DNA of 64,000 nucleotides. Source: Bin127 sp965203505 (lineage in GTDB: Bacteria > Chloroflexota > Dehalococcoidia > Lucifugimonadales > Lucifugimonadaceae). The position numbers and the translations under genes are program-made. The notes under the pieces were generated by a model, which was given only the letters and a program-made list of their open reading frames with translations, searched no databases and was not told where the DNA came from. How positions within the stretch are numbered: position 1 is the stretch's first letter; each line of letters begins with the position of its first letter. This document shows, piece after piece, positions 16,447 through 25,695 of this stretch. The stretch covers positions 2,480,001 through 2,544,000 of the forward strand of contig OZ241880.1 of NCBI GenBank assembly GCA_965203505.1. Direction: 5' to 3'.

Positions 16447-16950
16447 TCACCAAGTCCGTCCCGTGTTGTTCATATCACGCAGTACCGTATCGAGGCCTAT
16501 CTGCTCCAATCTTCGGGCGACCCCTTGCATTGTGTCCACGCCACCTACCCGCGCCACGTCGTCATCGCCATTGCCCTTGAATATCACGTATCCCACTTCT
16601 TGCCCACCGAGGAATTCCAGAGCAACGTGATCTGTCGGATGTTCACTCCAACTGGCGCTTATGTTCCCTTCGTCGGTAAGCACTAACCCGCCGCGCCGAT
16701 AATCCACGTTGGCGTTCACGAACTGCCAAAATGAATCGACCGATTCGGCGCGAAGCTCCACACCTTCATCCAAACCAAACTCTCGCAACGCTTCGATTCG
16801 CTCTCGATACAACTGCAACATTGAGATAAATCCAGACCGATTATCAACCGACCGTCCAGTGCCTGAAACACTAAACTTGGTCATTTCCACACTGAAGCGC
16901 CCCGCATGTCCTTCGGTTGTCGATTTTCCTGTTGTCGCCTCTTGCGTCAT
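16447..16950 (-). CDS. Hypothetical protein between the mntA copies
   Basis: 167 residues with no recognised domain. A Ser/Thr-rich N-terminus is followed by RSVDNRSGFISMLQLYRERI, SVDSFWQFVNANVDYRRGGLV and DEGNISASWSEHPTDHVALEF, an alternating pattern typical of a small alpha/beta protein. GGGAG precedes the ATG at a normal distance. It is transcribed with its neighbours in the RM/TA cluster. Its position within the duplicated toxin-antitoxin module suggests it arrived with one of the copies. Confidence 0.6.
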   Translation of the reverse strand: MTQEATTGKSTTEGHAGRFSVEMTKFSVSGTGRSVDNRSGFISMLQLYRERIEALREFGLDEGVELRAESVDSFWQFVNANVDYRRGGLVLTDEGNISASWSEHPTDHVALEFLGGQEVGYVIFKGNGDDDVARVGGVDTMQGVARRLEQIGLDTVLRDMNNTGRTW

Positions 16951-17042
16951 GGAGCAGACTCCCTGCGAACCGATTTAGGCCTGTGATTCGCACTCATCTA
17001 AAACTCGTTTTGTTGAGATCGCAACTCTGCTTCACCCATATC

Positions 17043-17117
17043 CTACACCTCCAGATGGGTTGTCGATACGCTGCCCCCAACCGCGGCAACGACAACAAGC
17101 GGCCTCGCATCATACAA
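17043..17117 (-). pseudogene. Stub of a second hepT
   Basis: After the stop of mntA copy 2 the same overlapping TTG start recurs (TTG TAT GAT GCG AGG CCG, giving MYDARP as in the intact hepT). The match then ends and the frame closes at TAG after 25 codons. The toxin of copy 2 has thus been lost down to its first six codons. Confidence 0.65.
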
Positions 17118-17439
17118 CGATCGCTTTGCTCTCTACATATGGATGTAATCCTTCACGCAAACCCTTCTCTGTCATCAGATCCACTTCACAATCGAACACC
17201 GACTCCAGATAATCATGCGCGCCGAAATAACCATCCGCCGTTGCCGGCCCCGCGAAATCGACAATCAAGTCGATGTCTTTTCCATTACCACTTTCACCAC
17301 GCGCCACCGAACCCACCAAACGCAATCCCTCCACACCAAACCGTTCCTTCAAGACGCCCTTATGCTCCCGAAGCGTCTCAAGCACTTCGTCCCTCGTCAA
17401 GCCATTCTCGCCGTTCATCTTCGCCGTCATTGAACTCAA
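17110..17439 (-). CDS. mntA: MntA-like nucleotidyltransferase antitoxin (copy 2, catalytic motif intact)
   Basis: 109-residue minimal nucleotidyltransferase. RLVGSVARGESGNGKDIDLIVDF (about residues 40-62) contains the GSxxRG and the DxD metal pair of the polymerase-beta fold. Known MntA proteins neutralise HepT by polyAMPylating its RX4HXY tyrosine. Here the toxin that should overlap it is only a stub, and the intact HepT is 1.1 kb downstream next to the degenerate copy. In-trans neutralisation by this copy would explain why both persist. Same start context as copy 1. Confidence 0.85.
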   Translation of the reverse strand: MSSMTAKMNGENGLTRDEVLETLREHKGVLKERFGVEGLRLVGSVARGESGNGKDIDLIVDFAGPATADGYFGAHDYLESVFDCEVDLMTEKGLREGLHPYVESKAIVV

Positions 17440-17524
17440 CTCCTAACATAACCCTACCAAAATCCCGTCCATCCCATCCATCCATGTAACTCCACTACGC
17501 AACAACATAGAGCCGCCAAATGCC

Positions 17525-17989
17525 CTAAGGCAAGTCGTTGCTGATCGTCACAGTCCCCGTCCTGCCTTGGTAGACCATTGTGAAGTCTCGCAGGAATGTT
17601 CTACCGATAAGCGCAAAGTGCGGCTGCCCTCCGGCGGTCAGGTGGACGCCCGCAAACAATCCAACGACGGTGATGTCCAAAGAAGGTACATGCATTTGGG
17701 CTATGTGAAGGTTGACCTCAGACGAACCATGCACTCCAGATACTGGACGTCTGTCAGCAATCGGCAATCCTAGATTTATGGCAAGTGTTGAGTCGATGCA
17801 ACTAGTCGTGGCACCAGTATCAACCAATGCGAGGTGCTGTCTCGTAGGTAAATTGGGACGGATTCCGTCACCTCGAGTGAAGCCGGGATCAAAGCCGATC
17901 TCCACGTACATCGTTGGACCATAAAGTACGAGGGCATCGCGACCGGTAAGTTGTGGGCTGTCATCGAACCCGGCTCTAGTCGTCGGCAT
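17525..17989 (-). CDS. Retropepsin-like aspartyl protease
   Basis: 154-residue single-domain aspartyl protease-like protein. HLALVDTGATTSCID (about residues 53-67) carries the DTGA catalytic motif with the hydrophobic-hydrophobic context expected. LIGRTFLRDFTMVYQG near the end is the second conserved strand of bacterial retropepsin-like proteins. Such proteins work as homodimers. It overlaps the small DUF5678-like gene by 14 bp, a pairing common in bacterial accessory regions. Its substrate and link to the restriction genes are unknown. Confidence 0.8.
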   Translation of the reverse strand: MPTTRAGFDDSPQLTGRDALVLYGPTMYVEIGFDPGFTRGDGIRPNLPTRQHLALVDTGATTSCIDSTLAINLGLPIADRRPVSGVHGSSEVNLHIAQMHVPSLDITVVGLFAGVHLTAGGQPHFALIGRTFLRDFTMVYQGRTGTVTISNDLP

Positions 17990-18227
17990 TCAACGGTCCA
18001 TATAGCACTGAAACCGGAAGAGTCACTGGGGGTGCTCCCACTTGCCTTATGAGGTATGGGCCCCTACCGAAACGCTGGATCGCTACTTCCGCAGCGTCCT
18101 CAAAGGTCTCGTATGCTCCGACAAGCTCTTCATCGTGAACCACCACCCATTTTCCGAAGAAGTCGGATTCAAGGTAGTTGCGCATATGGTCGTAAGCTCG
18201 AATCTCTGATTGCAACCCAGATACCAT
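17976..18227 (-). CDS. DUF5678-like small protein
   Basis: 83 residues matching the DUF5678 pattern: FFGKWVVVHDEELVGAYETF, EDAAEVAIQRFGRGPYLIRQV. The family lies next to retropepsin-like genes, as here, where the coding sequences overlap. GGAGG lies upstream of the ATG. Function unknown; the fixed pairing suggests that the two proteins interact or that this one is the protease substrate. Confidence 0.75.
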   Translation of the reverse strand: MVSGLQSEIRAYDHMRNYLESDFFGKWVVVHDEELVGAYETFEDAAEVAIQRFGRGPYLIRQVGAPPVTLPVSVLYGPLNADD

Positions 18228-18298
18228 GGCTACCTCCTCCTTGACGTCTCTAATTTATATCGTAAAAAAGGCTTTAGTTTTGCACGATCTTGACGTAG

Positions 18299-21200
18299 TC
18301 ATTGCCTACTCAGAGCCCGATCCTGCCGCCGATCCATTCGCCTATGAGAAACCAGCCTGTCCACATACCGCCCAAAATCATCCGCGATTTTGTGCTCGTC
18401 CTTGAACTCCGCAAACGCCCAACGCCCAAACCGCCCCAATGCGTTCACACCCGGCAACCAATACGACACCATCGCATTGTTCTTGTCTCGAACGTCCTCG
18501 TTGCGATAACCCTTGATCTCAACCACCAAATGCAACGGATCATCCTCGCCATCGTCGATCAAAACTATGTAATCGGGTCGATAAGTCTTGGGTTCGCCAC
18601 CACGACGGTACGGAACCCCAAATCCCATGTTGTGATTCTTCACATAAGCCAGCGTCTTCGGGTGAGCCTCGACCGCGCGACAAAACTCACCCTCCCAGCC
18701 GCTGTCCAGGACGGCGTAGTTGACATGGCATTGGCGAGAATCTGTCGTCCAAACGTCCCCCTTCGACGTTGTAAAGTTCACATGCCGCGTCGATCCGACC
18801 GGGTTGTATGCGTCCAAAACCGCTTTCACCGGGTTCTCTCCCACATGAGCGAGATTGATCGCTGCATCGATGCGATCACATGCACGCTCCGCCAAAGACG
18901 TGTAAAGAAGCTGCGCGGGATACGTTCCACCATCGCAGTAAAGCTCAGAACCGAGCCAGTCGCCCACTATCTGCTTTAGCTGACCGAACAGATGAAGTCT
19001 TGCGAGACCATCATCATCCCGCCATCTCGTTTCAAGAAGGTGCTTAGCCAACGTGAATTCGATGGTCGATTGGCGAACTTTTTTCGTGTGCACCAAATTC
19101 AGATCCACACCTTCGCCAATAATGCCCTCATTACGGGTAATCGTCGGACCAACCAAGTCCGGCGTCAGATTCAACAACGAGTCGTCAGTGAACTTCGCTG
19201 TCAGTTTCTCGGTCGGTGGTTCCACACGGTAACCCGTCACTCGCGGGAATGTGATCTCCAAATCGTCGCGTTCAGGTCGAACAGCCTTGACGTGATACGT
19301 CTTCTTTGGCCTCGGTGGCGACGTAACTACTGGCTTGGACGTGAAATCGAACGGAACGCCCAACACATCCGCGTACTCCACGTCGAACAAATTCTCATCG
19401 TTCAGATCGTAAGACTGGCGACGTAAAGCACGTCCGATCACCTGCTCGCAAAGCAACTGCGTACCAAATGCCCGCACCCCCAAAATGTGCGTAACTGTGT
19501 TCGCATCCCAACCCTCCGTCAGCATCGACACCGATACCACACATCGCACATTGCCGCCCAACTGACCTTCTTTCCCAACCGTGTTCATCACTTCGCGCAG
19601 CAACTCGGCATCTGTGATGTTTTCAGCCGCCATGCGATCACCGTCGCGAACGATCTTTTCCTGTTTGAACCGCTCTATCTCATCCGCCGCACTCTGACGG
19701 AAGTTGCGATCCAGGCTGTCCCCAGATTCAAGTTGGGCACTGTCGATAAGGATCGTGTTCGGTGTCGGCAGTCGATTGCCGGAATCATCGAAGTTTCGGA
19801 AAAGGCGAAGTCGGCCATTCTCGAAACGGCGATTACCGCCGGAGTCCTCCCGCTCGAAACCAGAAATGTAGTCGTGCACCAACTTGGAACTAGCGGTGTT
19901 GTTGCACACGACTATGAAACACGGTGGTGTCGATATACCGGCCTTTTGCCACTCCTCGAATGTCCTCGCGTAGTGCCCATACAAAGCGTCGAGCGCTGTT
20001 TGTAAAGTGACCGGCAGGCTCAACGGATCAAGATCGTTGCTGTTGCGTCGGCCCGCCCTCGGCATGTCAGGGCGGATATGCTCCCACAACACCCGAAAAG
20101 TTGGCATGTCCGTCTCAGGGATATTGTCAGCAACCGGCACACGCGGCAACTTCACTATCCCGCACTCGATCGCGTCCATCAACGAAAAGTCCGTCACCGT
20201 CCAAGGGAACAGCGTCCCCTCGGCGTAACCCGAACCGCGCAGGAAGAACGGCGTCGCCGAAAGATCAATCACTAGGGAAAGCCGCCCGATTACCCGTTTG
20301 ACCGCCTCCAAGCCGGATATCCAGACGCGTGCCGCTTCGTTGTTGTTTTTCGCCTCCGAGCGCTCATCACCAGTGAGCCTGTCCTCATCGGATTCCTCCG
20401 GCGGTTTCTGGCGATAGCAATGGTGACCCTCATCATTCAACACCATCACACTTCGCAAACCCATCAACTCTGGCATCACCCGCTTCACCATCTGACCCTC
20501 GGTCTCACGCGTCTCCATCTTGTGATCATGACCCTCTAGCAACGCCCGATTGCCCGATGATAGATTCATCGTCTCACGCAACATGAACGCGTGATAGTTC
20601 GTAACCACGATCTTCGCCCGTTCCAAATCAGGCAGCATATCGTCAGGAACCAACTCGCGTTCTTGGTAGTAACTGTCAGGATCGTTCGGTTGCAACACCC
20701 GCAACCGGTCCTTGATCGTGATACCCGGCGCAACTACCAAAAACCCGCGCGTGAAACGGTTGCTGCGCGGATGCCTAACCGCATTCACCGTCTGCCACGC
20801 GATCAACATCGCCATAACCGTCGTCTTACCGGCTCCCGTCGCCATCTTCAATGCCCAACGCACCAACTCCGGATTCGCATCACGGCTCGCATTCGCCAAG
20901 TAATCCAACCGATCGCGACCCGTGTCCCGTAACCGAGGCGCAACCTCCGTCAACCAAATCACCGTCTCCGCCGCCTCAACCTGACAGAAAAACGGACGAT
21001 ACGAACTGAATTCGTGACTCCGCCAATGCTGCAACAACCTCTGCGTCTCCGGCGTCACACCCCAGTCCGACGGCTTCGGTATTTGCCGCCAAGCGTTCAC
21101 CAACCGTCGAATCTCGTTCACATTCCCCGTCACATCATACTGCTGACCTTGCGATGACAACTCCTGACCATCACCAAACACCAACTCCTCCTGCTCACCC

Positions 21201-21367
21201 CGACTCCGTCGCCGCCGAGGCTTCGGAATCGGAGTAACAAACTCCGCAAGCCGCCGCTGATCCAAAATCTGCTGAGTAGGCTGGCCACTCTCATCCAACT
21301 CCCAATGCCGCCCCGGATACTCATACGGCGAATTCAGTATAGGCCTTTCAAAAAACTGGTCCGACAT
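18299..21367 (-). CDS. Type III-like restriction helicase-nuclease (Res)
   Basis: 1022-residue superfamily 2 helicase fused to a nuclease. Walker A ATGAGKTT is at about residues 176-183, a DEGH Walker B (VLNDEGHHCYRQ) follows near 315, SATPFF is motif III, and VSMLTEGWDANTV and GRALRRQSY are motifs V-VI. The C-terminus has a PD-(D/E)XK centre: RPDYIVLIDDG followed by LVVEIKGYR. It resembles the BPTD_3080 type of restriction endonuclease, which is paired with Mod-like methyltransferases. The start was set at MSDQFFERP; the frame is open 13 codons further. The paired methyltransferase is at 12.8-15.7 kb on the same strand, separated by six small genes. All motifs are intact although its methyltransferase is presently out of frame, which might be harmful unless Res needs Mod for assembly, as known type III Res subunits do. 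Confidence 0.9.
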   Translation of the reverse strand: MSDQFFERPILNSPYEYPGRHWELDESGQPTQQILDQRRLAEFVTPIPKPRRRRSRGEQEELVFGDGQELSSQGQQYDVTGNVNEIRRLVNAWRQIPKPSDWGVTPETQRLLQHWRSHEFSSYRPFFCQVEAAETVIWLTEVAPRLRDTGRDRLDYLANASRDANPELVRWALKMATGAGKTTVMAMLIAWQTVNAVRHPRSNRFTRGFLVVAPGITIKDRLRVLQPNDPDSYYQERELVPDDMLPDLERAKIVVTNYHAFMLRETMNLSSGNRALLEGHDHKMETRETEGQMVKRVMPELMGLRSVMVLNDEGHHCYRQKPPEESDEDRLTGDERSEAKNNNEAARVWISGLEAVKRVIGRLSLVIDLSATPFFLRGSGYAEGTLFPWTVTDFSLMDAIECGIVKLPRVPVADNIPETDMPTFRVLWEHIRPDMPRAGRRNSNDLDPLSLPVTLQTALDALYGHYARTFEEWQKAGISTPPCFIVVCNNTASSKLVHDYISGFEREDSGGNRRFENGRLRLFRNFDDSGNRLPTPNTILIDSAQLESGDSLDRNFRQSAADEIERFKQEKIVRDGDRMAAENITDAELLREVMNTVGKEGQLGGNVRCVVSVSMLTEGWDANTVTHILGVRAFGTQLLCEQVIGRALRRQSYDLNDENLFDVEYADVLGVPFDFTSKPVVTSPPRPKKTYHVKAVRPERDDLEITFPRVTGYRVEPPTEKLTAKFTDDSLLNLTPDLVGPTITRNEGIIGEGVDLNLVHTKKVRQSTIEFTLAKHLLETRWRDDDGLARLHLFGQLKQIVGDWLGSELYCDGGTYPAQLLYTSLAERACDRIDAAINLAHVGENPVKAVLDAYNPVGSTRHVNFTTSKGDVWTTDSRQCHVNYAVLDSGWEGEFCRAVEAHPKTLAYVKNHNMGFGVPYRRGGEPKTYRPDYIVLIDDGEDDPLHLVVEIKGYRNEDVRDKNNAMVSYWLPGVNALGRFGRWAFAEFKDEHKIADDFGRYVDRLVSHRRMDRRQDRALSRQ

Positions 21368-21709
21368 CGGCCCGTTCAACGTCCTTTCGCTATTTTCGCA
21401 ACGCAACTCAAGCTACTTTACGATAGCCCAAATCGAAGCAACCACGCAACCTACATCTCCGCCACCGTCTCACCTTCACCAAGGCCTTCACCACCGGCAC
21501 CACCCAAAACCAAGCCCTATAACGTCACGGTAACCCCGTTGCAACGTGTCCAGAAACGGCTGGTCCCAGCGCACCGAAGTGCCGATCTGCTTCTGGATCG
21601 CCGAGCGACATGCCAACGCATCCGATGTGATGAGATATATTGTTGATATCTACAGATTAGTAGTGTATTGTGTCTGGGTAGACGTTCATTCACCTGTATA
21701 GGAGACAAC

Positions 21710-22465
21710 ATGACACCGATCAAACCGGGCAGGTACGAGTACCGACCAACGTCCTTGATTCAACTCAGACAGAAACTGAAGCTGAAACAGAGAGAGATGG
21801 CGACACTGCTTGAAATCCCACCGAACACTCTTTCCCGCTGGGAGAACGGAGCATCCACACCAGATGCCAAGTCCTTGGCTGCGATCTATTCACTAGCTAA
21901 GGAGAAGGAAGTGACGCCCGAGTTCTTCCATCGCCGGAAGGCAACGCCCAAAAAGTCGAAGGGCCAGTCCCGCCTGGTCGTACTGTGGGACTTCCAGTAC
22001 GTCGAGGTGTCTTGGAACCAGATTGACCAGATTGCAGATTGGATTCAAGGCGAGTTAAACAAGAGGTTCGGAAGCGCATCGCATCGCCTGTTCAAAGCGT
22101 TCGCGTGGGATCAACACGCTAGCACTACGGAACGACTTGCGGAAAAGGGATGGCGGATTTTCGAGGACAACGAAGATCTGTTCGACGACATCTACGACCA
22201 CGCCAAGAGCGACTGCGGTCACGATCCGAAAGATACCACGTTGGTATTGATCGCATTGGACGAAGAATACGCCGAACTGGTGGCAGAACTCAAGACGCAA
22301 GGTGTACGAGTGTATGTGATCACTCCACCCAACACCTATGACGGATCCTTGGTTGAGGCGGTCGGCAAAAAGCGATGGATAACGCTTCCCTCCACCTATT
22401 CAACCCCATTCACCATGCGAACCCGCAAGATTGTCAGGAGCATAATCCCAAGCGTTTTGCGGTAG
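21710..22465 (+). CDS. XRE-type HTH fused to a NYN/PIN-like domain
   Basis: 251 residues, ATG with AGGAGA 6 bases upstream. Residues about 15-70 form an XRE helix-turn-helix (LRQKLKLKQREMATLLEIPPNTLSRWE in the usual register). After a lysine-rich linker, the C-terminal half follows the NYN layout: LVVLWDFQYVEV with the first acidic residue, then DTTLVLIALDEEYAELV with the acidic pair in the SDxD position, then GVRVYVITPP. NYN domains are RNases in known cases. It is divergent from res. It may regulate the restriction island, acting as a DNA-bound regulator with RNase activity; that is inference. Confidence 0.75.
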   Translation: MTPIKPGRYEYRPTSLIQLRQKLKLKQREMATLLEIPPNTLSRWENGASTPDAKSLAAIYSLAKEKEVTPEFFHRRKATPKKSKGQSRLVVLWDFQYVEVSWNQIDQIADWIQGELNKRFGSASHRLFKAFAWDQHASTTERLAEKGWRIFEDNEDLFDDIYDHAKSDCGHDPKDTTLVLIALDEEYAELVAELKTQGVRVYVITPPNTYDGSLVEAVGKKRWITLPSTYSTPFTMRTRKIVRSIIPSVLR

Positions 22466-22562
22466 CACTAAACGATGTCCAAAGGCATCAACAACGCTGT
22501 GCTCGGCTTCTAGTCCCCGATTGACCTGAACCGTACAGCAAAGACAAAACAGGAGCAGCCCA

Positions 22563-22697
22563 ATGGAAATTATCGCCAACGGAATTCTGAATCTCATGAT
22601 TGCAGGGGTAGCAGCCTTGATCCCGGTAGCATTCTTCGGAGCCATTGTCGTAGGGGTAACTAGACTCATCGTGTCCATATTCGAAGACTATCGCTAA
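22563..22697 (+). CDS. Small single-pass membrane protein
   Basis: 44 residues, mostly one hydrophobic helix (LMIAGVAALIPVAFFGAIVV) with a charged C-terminus (FEDYR). AACAGGAGCAG precedes the ATG at a good distance. It is downstream of the XRE-NYN gene. Could be a small toxin-like or accessory membrane peptide; no family recognised. Confidence 0.55.
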   Translation: MEIIANGILNLMIAGVAALIPVAFFGAIVVGVTRLIVSIFEDYR

Positions 22698-22936
22698 AGT
22701 TCGTGAGGCCAGTCTTCTTAGCACTGACGGTTGCACCCACATACGTCCGATCACTTCCACCCCGCTTCAAACAACCAACACCCAAAATTCTGTCTATCCA
22801 TGCAGATTCCCCATCATGCGAGCGAGAGCCACTGATCCGTGTATTTGAAACAGTGAGCGGCACAACTCAGATCCCGTAACGCCGCCCCTTGCGGTCACCC
22901 CTGCAACAAAAACCAAACACCACGCCAGGTCGTCGC

Positions 22937-23052
22937 GTGATGTCATTGCGGTGTACAGAGAATCCCGTGTCCGCGCGGAATCGCGCGGCGGTCGGTTCCA
23001 AAGCGGAATCCGCTTCGAATATGAGGCGACGGGCGAATACTGCTAAATCCCC
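22937..23052 (+). repeat. Cassette leader, copy A (truncated, no HTH gene)
   Basis: The first ~115 bp of the leader found in full at 27129, 28862, 33125 and 42066: GTGATGTCATTGCGGTGTAC, the GGAATC block and CGACGGGCGAATA. The match stops near CTGCTAAATCCCC, and no HTH gene follows. Antisense frames through it are repeat translations and not genes. Confidence 0.8.
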
Positions 23053-23341
23053 GATAATGATGAGCGTCGTGCCGGGCTCTCGACGGCCGTCCCCGACCAT
23101 CCCTGCCGTTCTCGGTATTCGCAGATGCGCAACGAGGAATCGGCGACACTGAAGTTTGTGGTCTCGAGGTAGCGTAAGACGTGCAATCGTCTGCTGAACT
23201 AACTGCGCGTGGGCGGCCGTCAGGGATGGGCGAAACCCGATCGCTTGGTTGCGACGATGCGTTTGCGGTGGGAGTGAACGCTGGGCACCTTGGATCTGTC
23301 GGAAGCTGTTCGACTCTGTTGGCCGAGTACTTGACACGATA

Positions 23342-24592
23342 TCAGCCGAACTTTTCGATCTCGACTTCGAGCCTGCGCAGAATTCCCGGAGCAGACTGAG
23401 ATTGGACCAACGAATTCTGCAGACGGCCTCGCTCATCCCAAGTCTTGAAACCTTGTTCGGAGTAGTGCAAGGCGATGTTTCCAACGCAGGCACCCAATTC
23501 GGCGATGGCACCATCCAAATCTTTGCATTCGAACGGAGCGACCGGTAATTCCATGATCTCGCGGTCGATATTTTCAATTCTCGCGCGAGTGCCATGAGTG
23601 TTTCCCAAGAATTGGGCTTCCGTCATCTCTTTCTCCGAAAGCGACGCGAGCTGCGAGTCGATGAATTCGAAATGTGCTTTCAACTCGGTCGTGAGCGGGA
23701 CCGCCTTAGCTAGATACGGCCCTTTGGCGACGGCGTTCTCAGCGAAGACCCGTGACATCGTTTCATAGTTGGGGTTCCACTCAATGATCACGCCGTTGCC
23801 CACATATTCGCCATTCATGCGGATCGGCTTGAACTTTTCCGACAGGATTGGGTTAATCCATTGGCTTCGACACAGGTGGTTGTTGTTGGCGTAATCTGTC
23901 ATGGAACGATAGACGAAGGTCCATACGACGTGGGCTTCAGATTTGCCCCACAGGGATTCGACGAGTTGGTTCCTGTGAAACTGGTTTTTCTTGCCATCTT
24001 CTGTCAGTTGCCGGACGACTGAAGCTGTTTCCGCTCGTGACAGCGAATCATTTAGCACCGCTTTGATGGAGTATCGTTTTGCTCCAGCGTGGCTGACGTC
24101 TTCTTCAGCGACGATCGTTGGCGCCAATACGGCGTACTGGCTCTTGCCGACGACGGGAGTCAGTATTTCACTCAACGCATTCGAGGCTTCTCGGTCGACC
24201 TTATTGCTCTCGGGTACTACGATCTTGTAACCGCTGCCCGTCGAAATCGCAGTCTCCTCGTTGATTTCTTGCCAATAGACCTGTTTTGTTTCGATGTCGC
24301 AAAGACATATCAAAACAGGCAAGGTGTGGTCGATCCAGTATTTGATGTGCTTCCGATCGGTTCGAAAAACGAACCCTTCAGGGCTCCGTTCAGAGAAATA
24401 ACTGAGTCCAGCCTTGATCTGCAACCCGAACAATCTGCCAGTCGCTTCGCCGTTTTCGATCAGTTCAGCCTGCGCGTCGATTCCGAAATCGCGAACCGGC
24501 TGGTCCCGGAATGCGAATGACAAAGCAGAAAACGCGTCCATCGCCAACGCGATCCCGCGCTGCTCGGTTTGTGCTGATTCTGGAGATTTCAT
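23342..24592 (-). CDS. DUF4365 domain protein (predicted nuclease)
   Basis: 416 residues. The N-terminal half matches DUF4365: TEQRGIALAMDAFSALSFAF, then FGIDAQAELIENGE with the aspartate of a PD-(D/E)XK-like fold, and RLFGLQIKAGLSYF with the QxK. HIKYWIDHTLPVLICLCDI and VYWQEI follow as in the family. The C-terminal ~230 residues are unassigned and mostly helical. DUF4365 proteins are common in defence islands. It is a single cargo gene, located between leaders A and B and opposite to them. Confidence 0.8.
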   Translation of the reverse strand: MKSPESAQTEQRGIALAMDAFSALSFAFRDQPVRDFGIDAQAELIENGEATGRLFGLQIKAGLSYFSERSPEGFVFRTDRKHIKYWIDHTLPVLICLCDIETKQVYWQEINEETAISTGSGYKIVVPESNKVDREASNALSEILTPVVGKSQYAVLAPTIVAEEDVSHAGAKRYSIKAVLNDSLSRAETASVVRQLTEDGKKNQFHRNQLVESLWGKSEAHVVWTFVYRSMTDYANNNHLCRSQWINPILSEKFKPIRMNGEYVGNGVIIEWNPNYETMSRVFAENAVAKGPYLAKAVPLTTELKAHFEFIDSQLASLSEKEMTEAQFLGNTHGTRARIENIDREIMELPVAPFECKDLDGAIAELGACVGNIALHYSEQGFKTWDERGRLQNSLVQSQSAPGILRRLEVEIEKFG

Positions 24593-25695
24593 AATCGTGA
24601 CGTGTTTTTTTCAGGGTGACGCGTGAGTCATCGACCGCATGGGCGTTTCACCTAATAATGCCATTACGCCGGGGCAGCAGCCCAAGTCAGGTCTTGCACA
24701 GGGCCGAGATGCATCACATCGACGCGGGTTCCTGATTGTCCGCCCAAGTTGCAGACATTTCGTCCGCGAGGTCATCTCGGATTCAGAAAACACTGATTTT
24801 CGCCAACCAGCAAATTGTCCGAGAAATTGTTCGCGGGCCGCGTGTTCGAACCCGAGCCGTTCAGATAACAATGTCTGAAAGGACAACACCGCCGGGTACT
24901 TCGACGGACGGACCACTCGTCTGGCTCCAAATTCCGACCGACGCTCGGTCGTAGACCCCGTCTGCGGATATAAGGCCGTTCAGTCGTGCCTGAATACGGG
25001 AGGCATGTACCGGGAACTCAGTATTGTTGCAGAAACGCGAAGCTGTCCTGGGCTAAGCGGACAAGCAGAAGGAACCGCAGTCTGCGTCTGCATGTTTTGT
25101 CGGTACTCGTCGACCGGGCATTTGCGCGGACCGGCGCTACGCTGGAGGTCGCAACGAATGCCGTTCACGTCCGTCTGTGGCGGTGCGACGAATTCGAGAA
25201 GGCCTCGTCCCGCACGACCCTAGGACCACGACGATTTTTCAGCTGTCTGCCTCGGCGGGCGTCTAGCCGCCGCCACTGGGGCCTTCCGACACATCGTCGA
25301 CAAGCAACGTTCCAACTGCACCAAGCCTGACATCGTCCACTGCCTCGGCATCTCCAAGCCGAGCAAATTCGCTATTGCTGCCGAAGCATGTTGCTTCCCC
25401 ATCAGGCCCCGCGACGCCACCGGATCTGTAACTGCGGCAGCCTTGGCACAGGTCAATATGTCCTCTCTCAACTTCTACCGACCAAAGATCGCCTGCTCCG
25501 GGCTCTCAGATCAAAACGCCGTTCTGATCCCACTGCTAGACGCCCCCAACGGCTTCCACCGCGTTCTCAAAATGCCTGGCATTGACTGCACTCTAAAACC
25601 CGACCGAGTCGCCTCCCAATCCGCCGAATCTTGGATCGCTTGAACGGGCATTATGCACTTGAATCGACACGAAGAGGAACGTAGCATGAAATCGC
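24593..25695. other. Region without a supported gene
   Basis: About 1.1 kb. The longest plausible stretch is an open frame on the + strand from about 25250 to 25643 (containing GISKPSKFAIAAEACCFPIR), but it lacks a start codon with a ribosome site until 25443 and matches nothing I recognise. It may be gene debris between cassettes. Confidence 0.35.

Noticed and set aside
22867..23595. Antisense frame of 242 codons over leader A
   Set aside because: Its repeated text (HSRADTRFPVHGNDITR and variants) is the antisense translation of the leader and recurs at every leader copy.
25388..25643. Protein-coding gene around 25.4 kb
   Set aside because: The frame is protein-like but lacks a start with a ribosome site and any family resemblance; left as debris.
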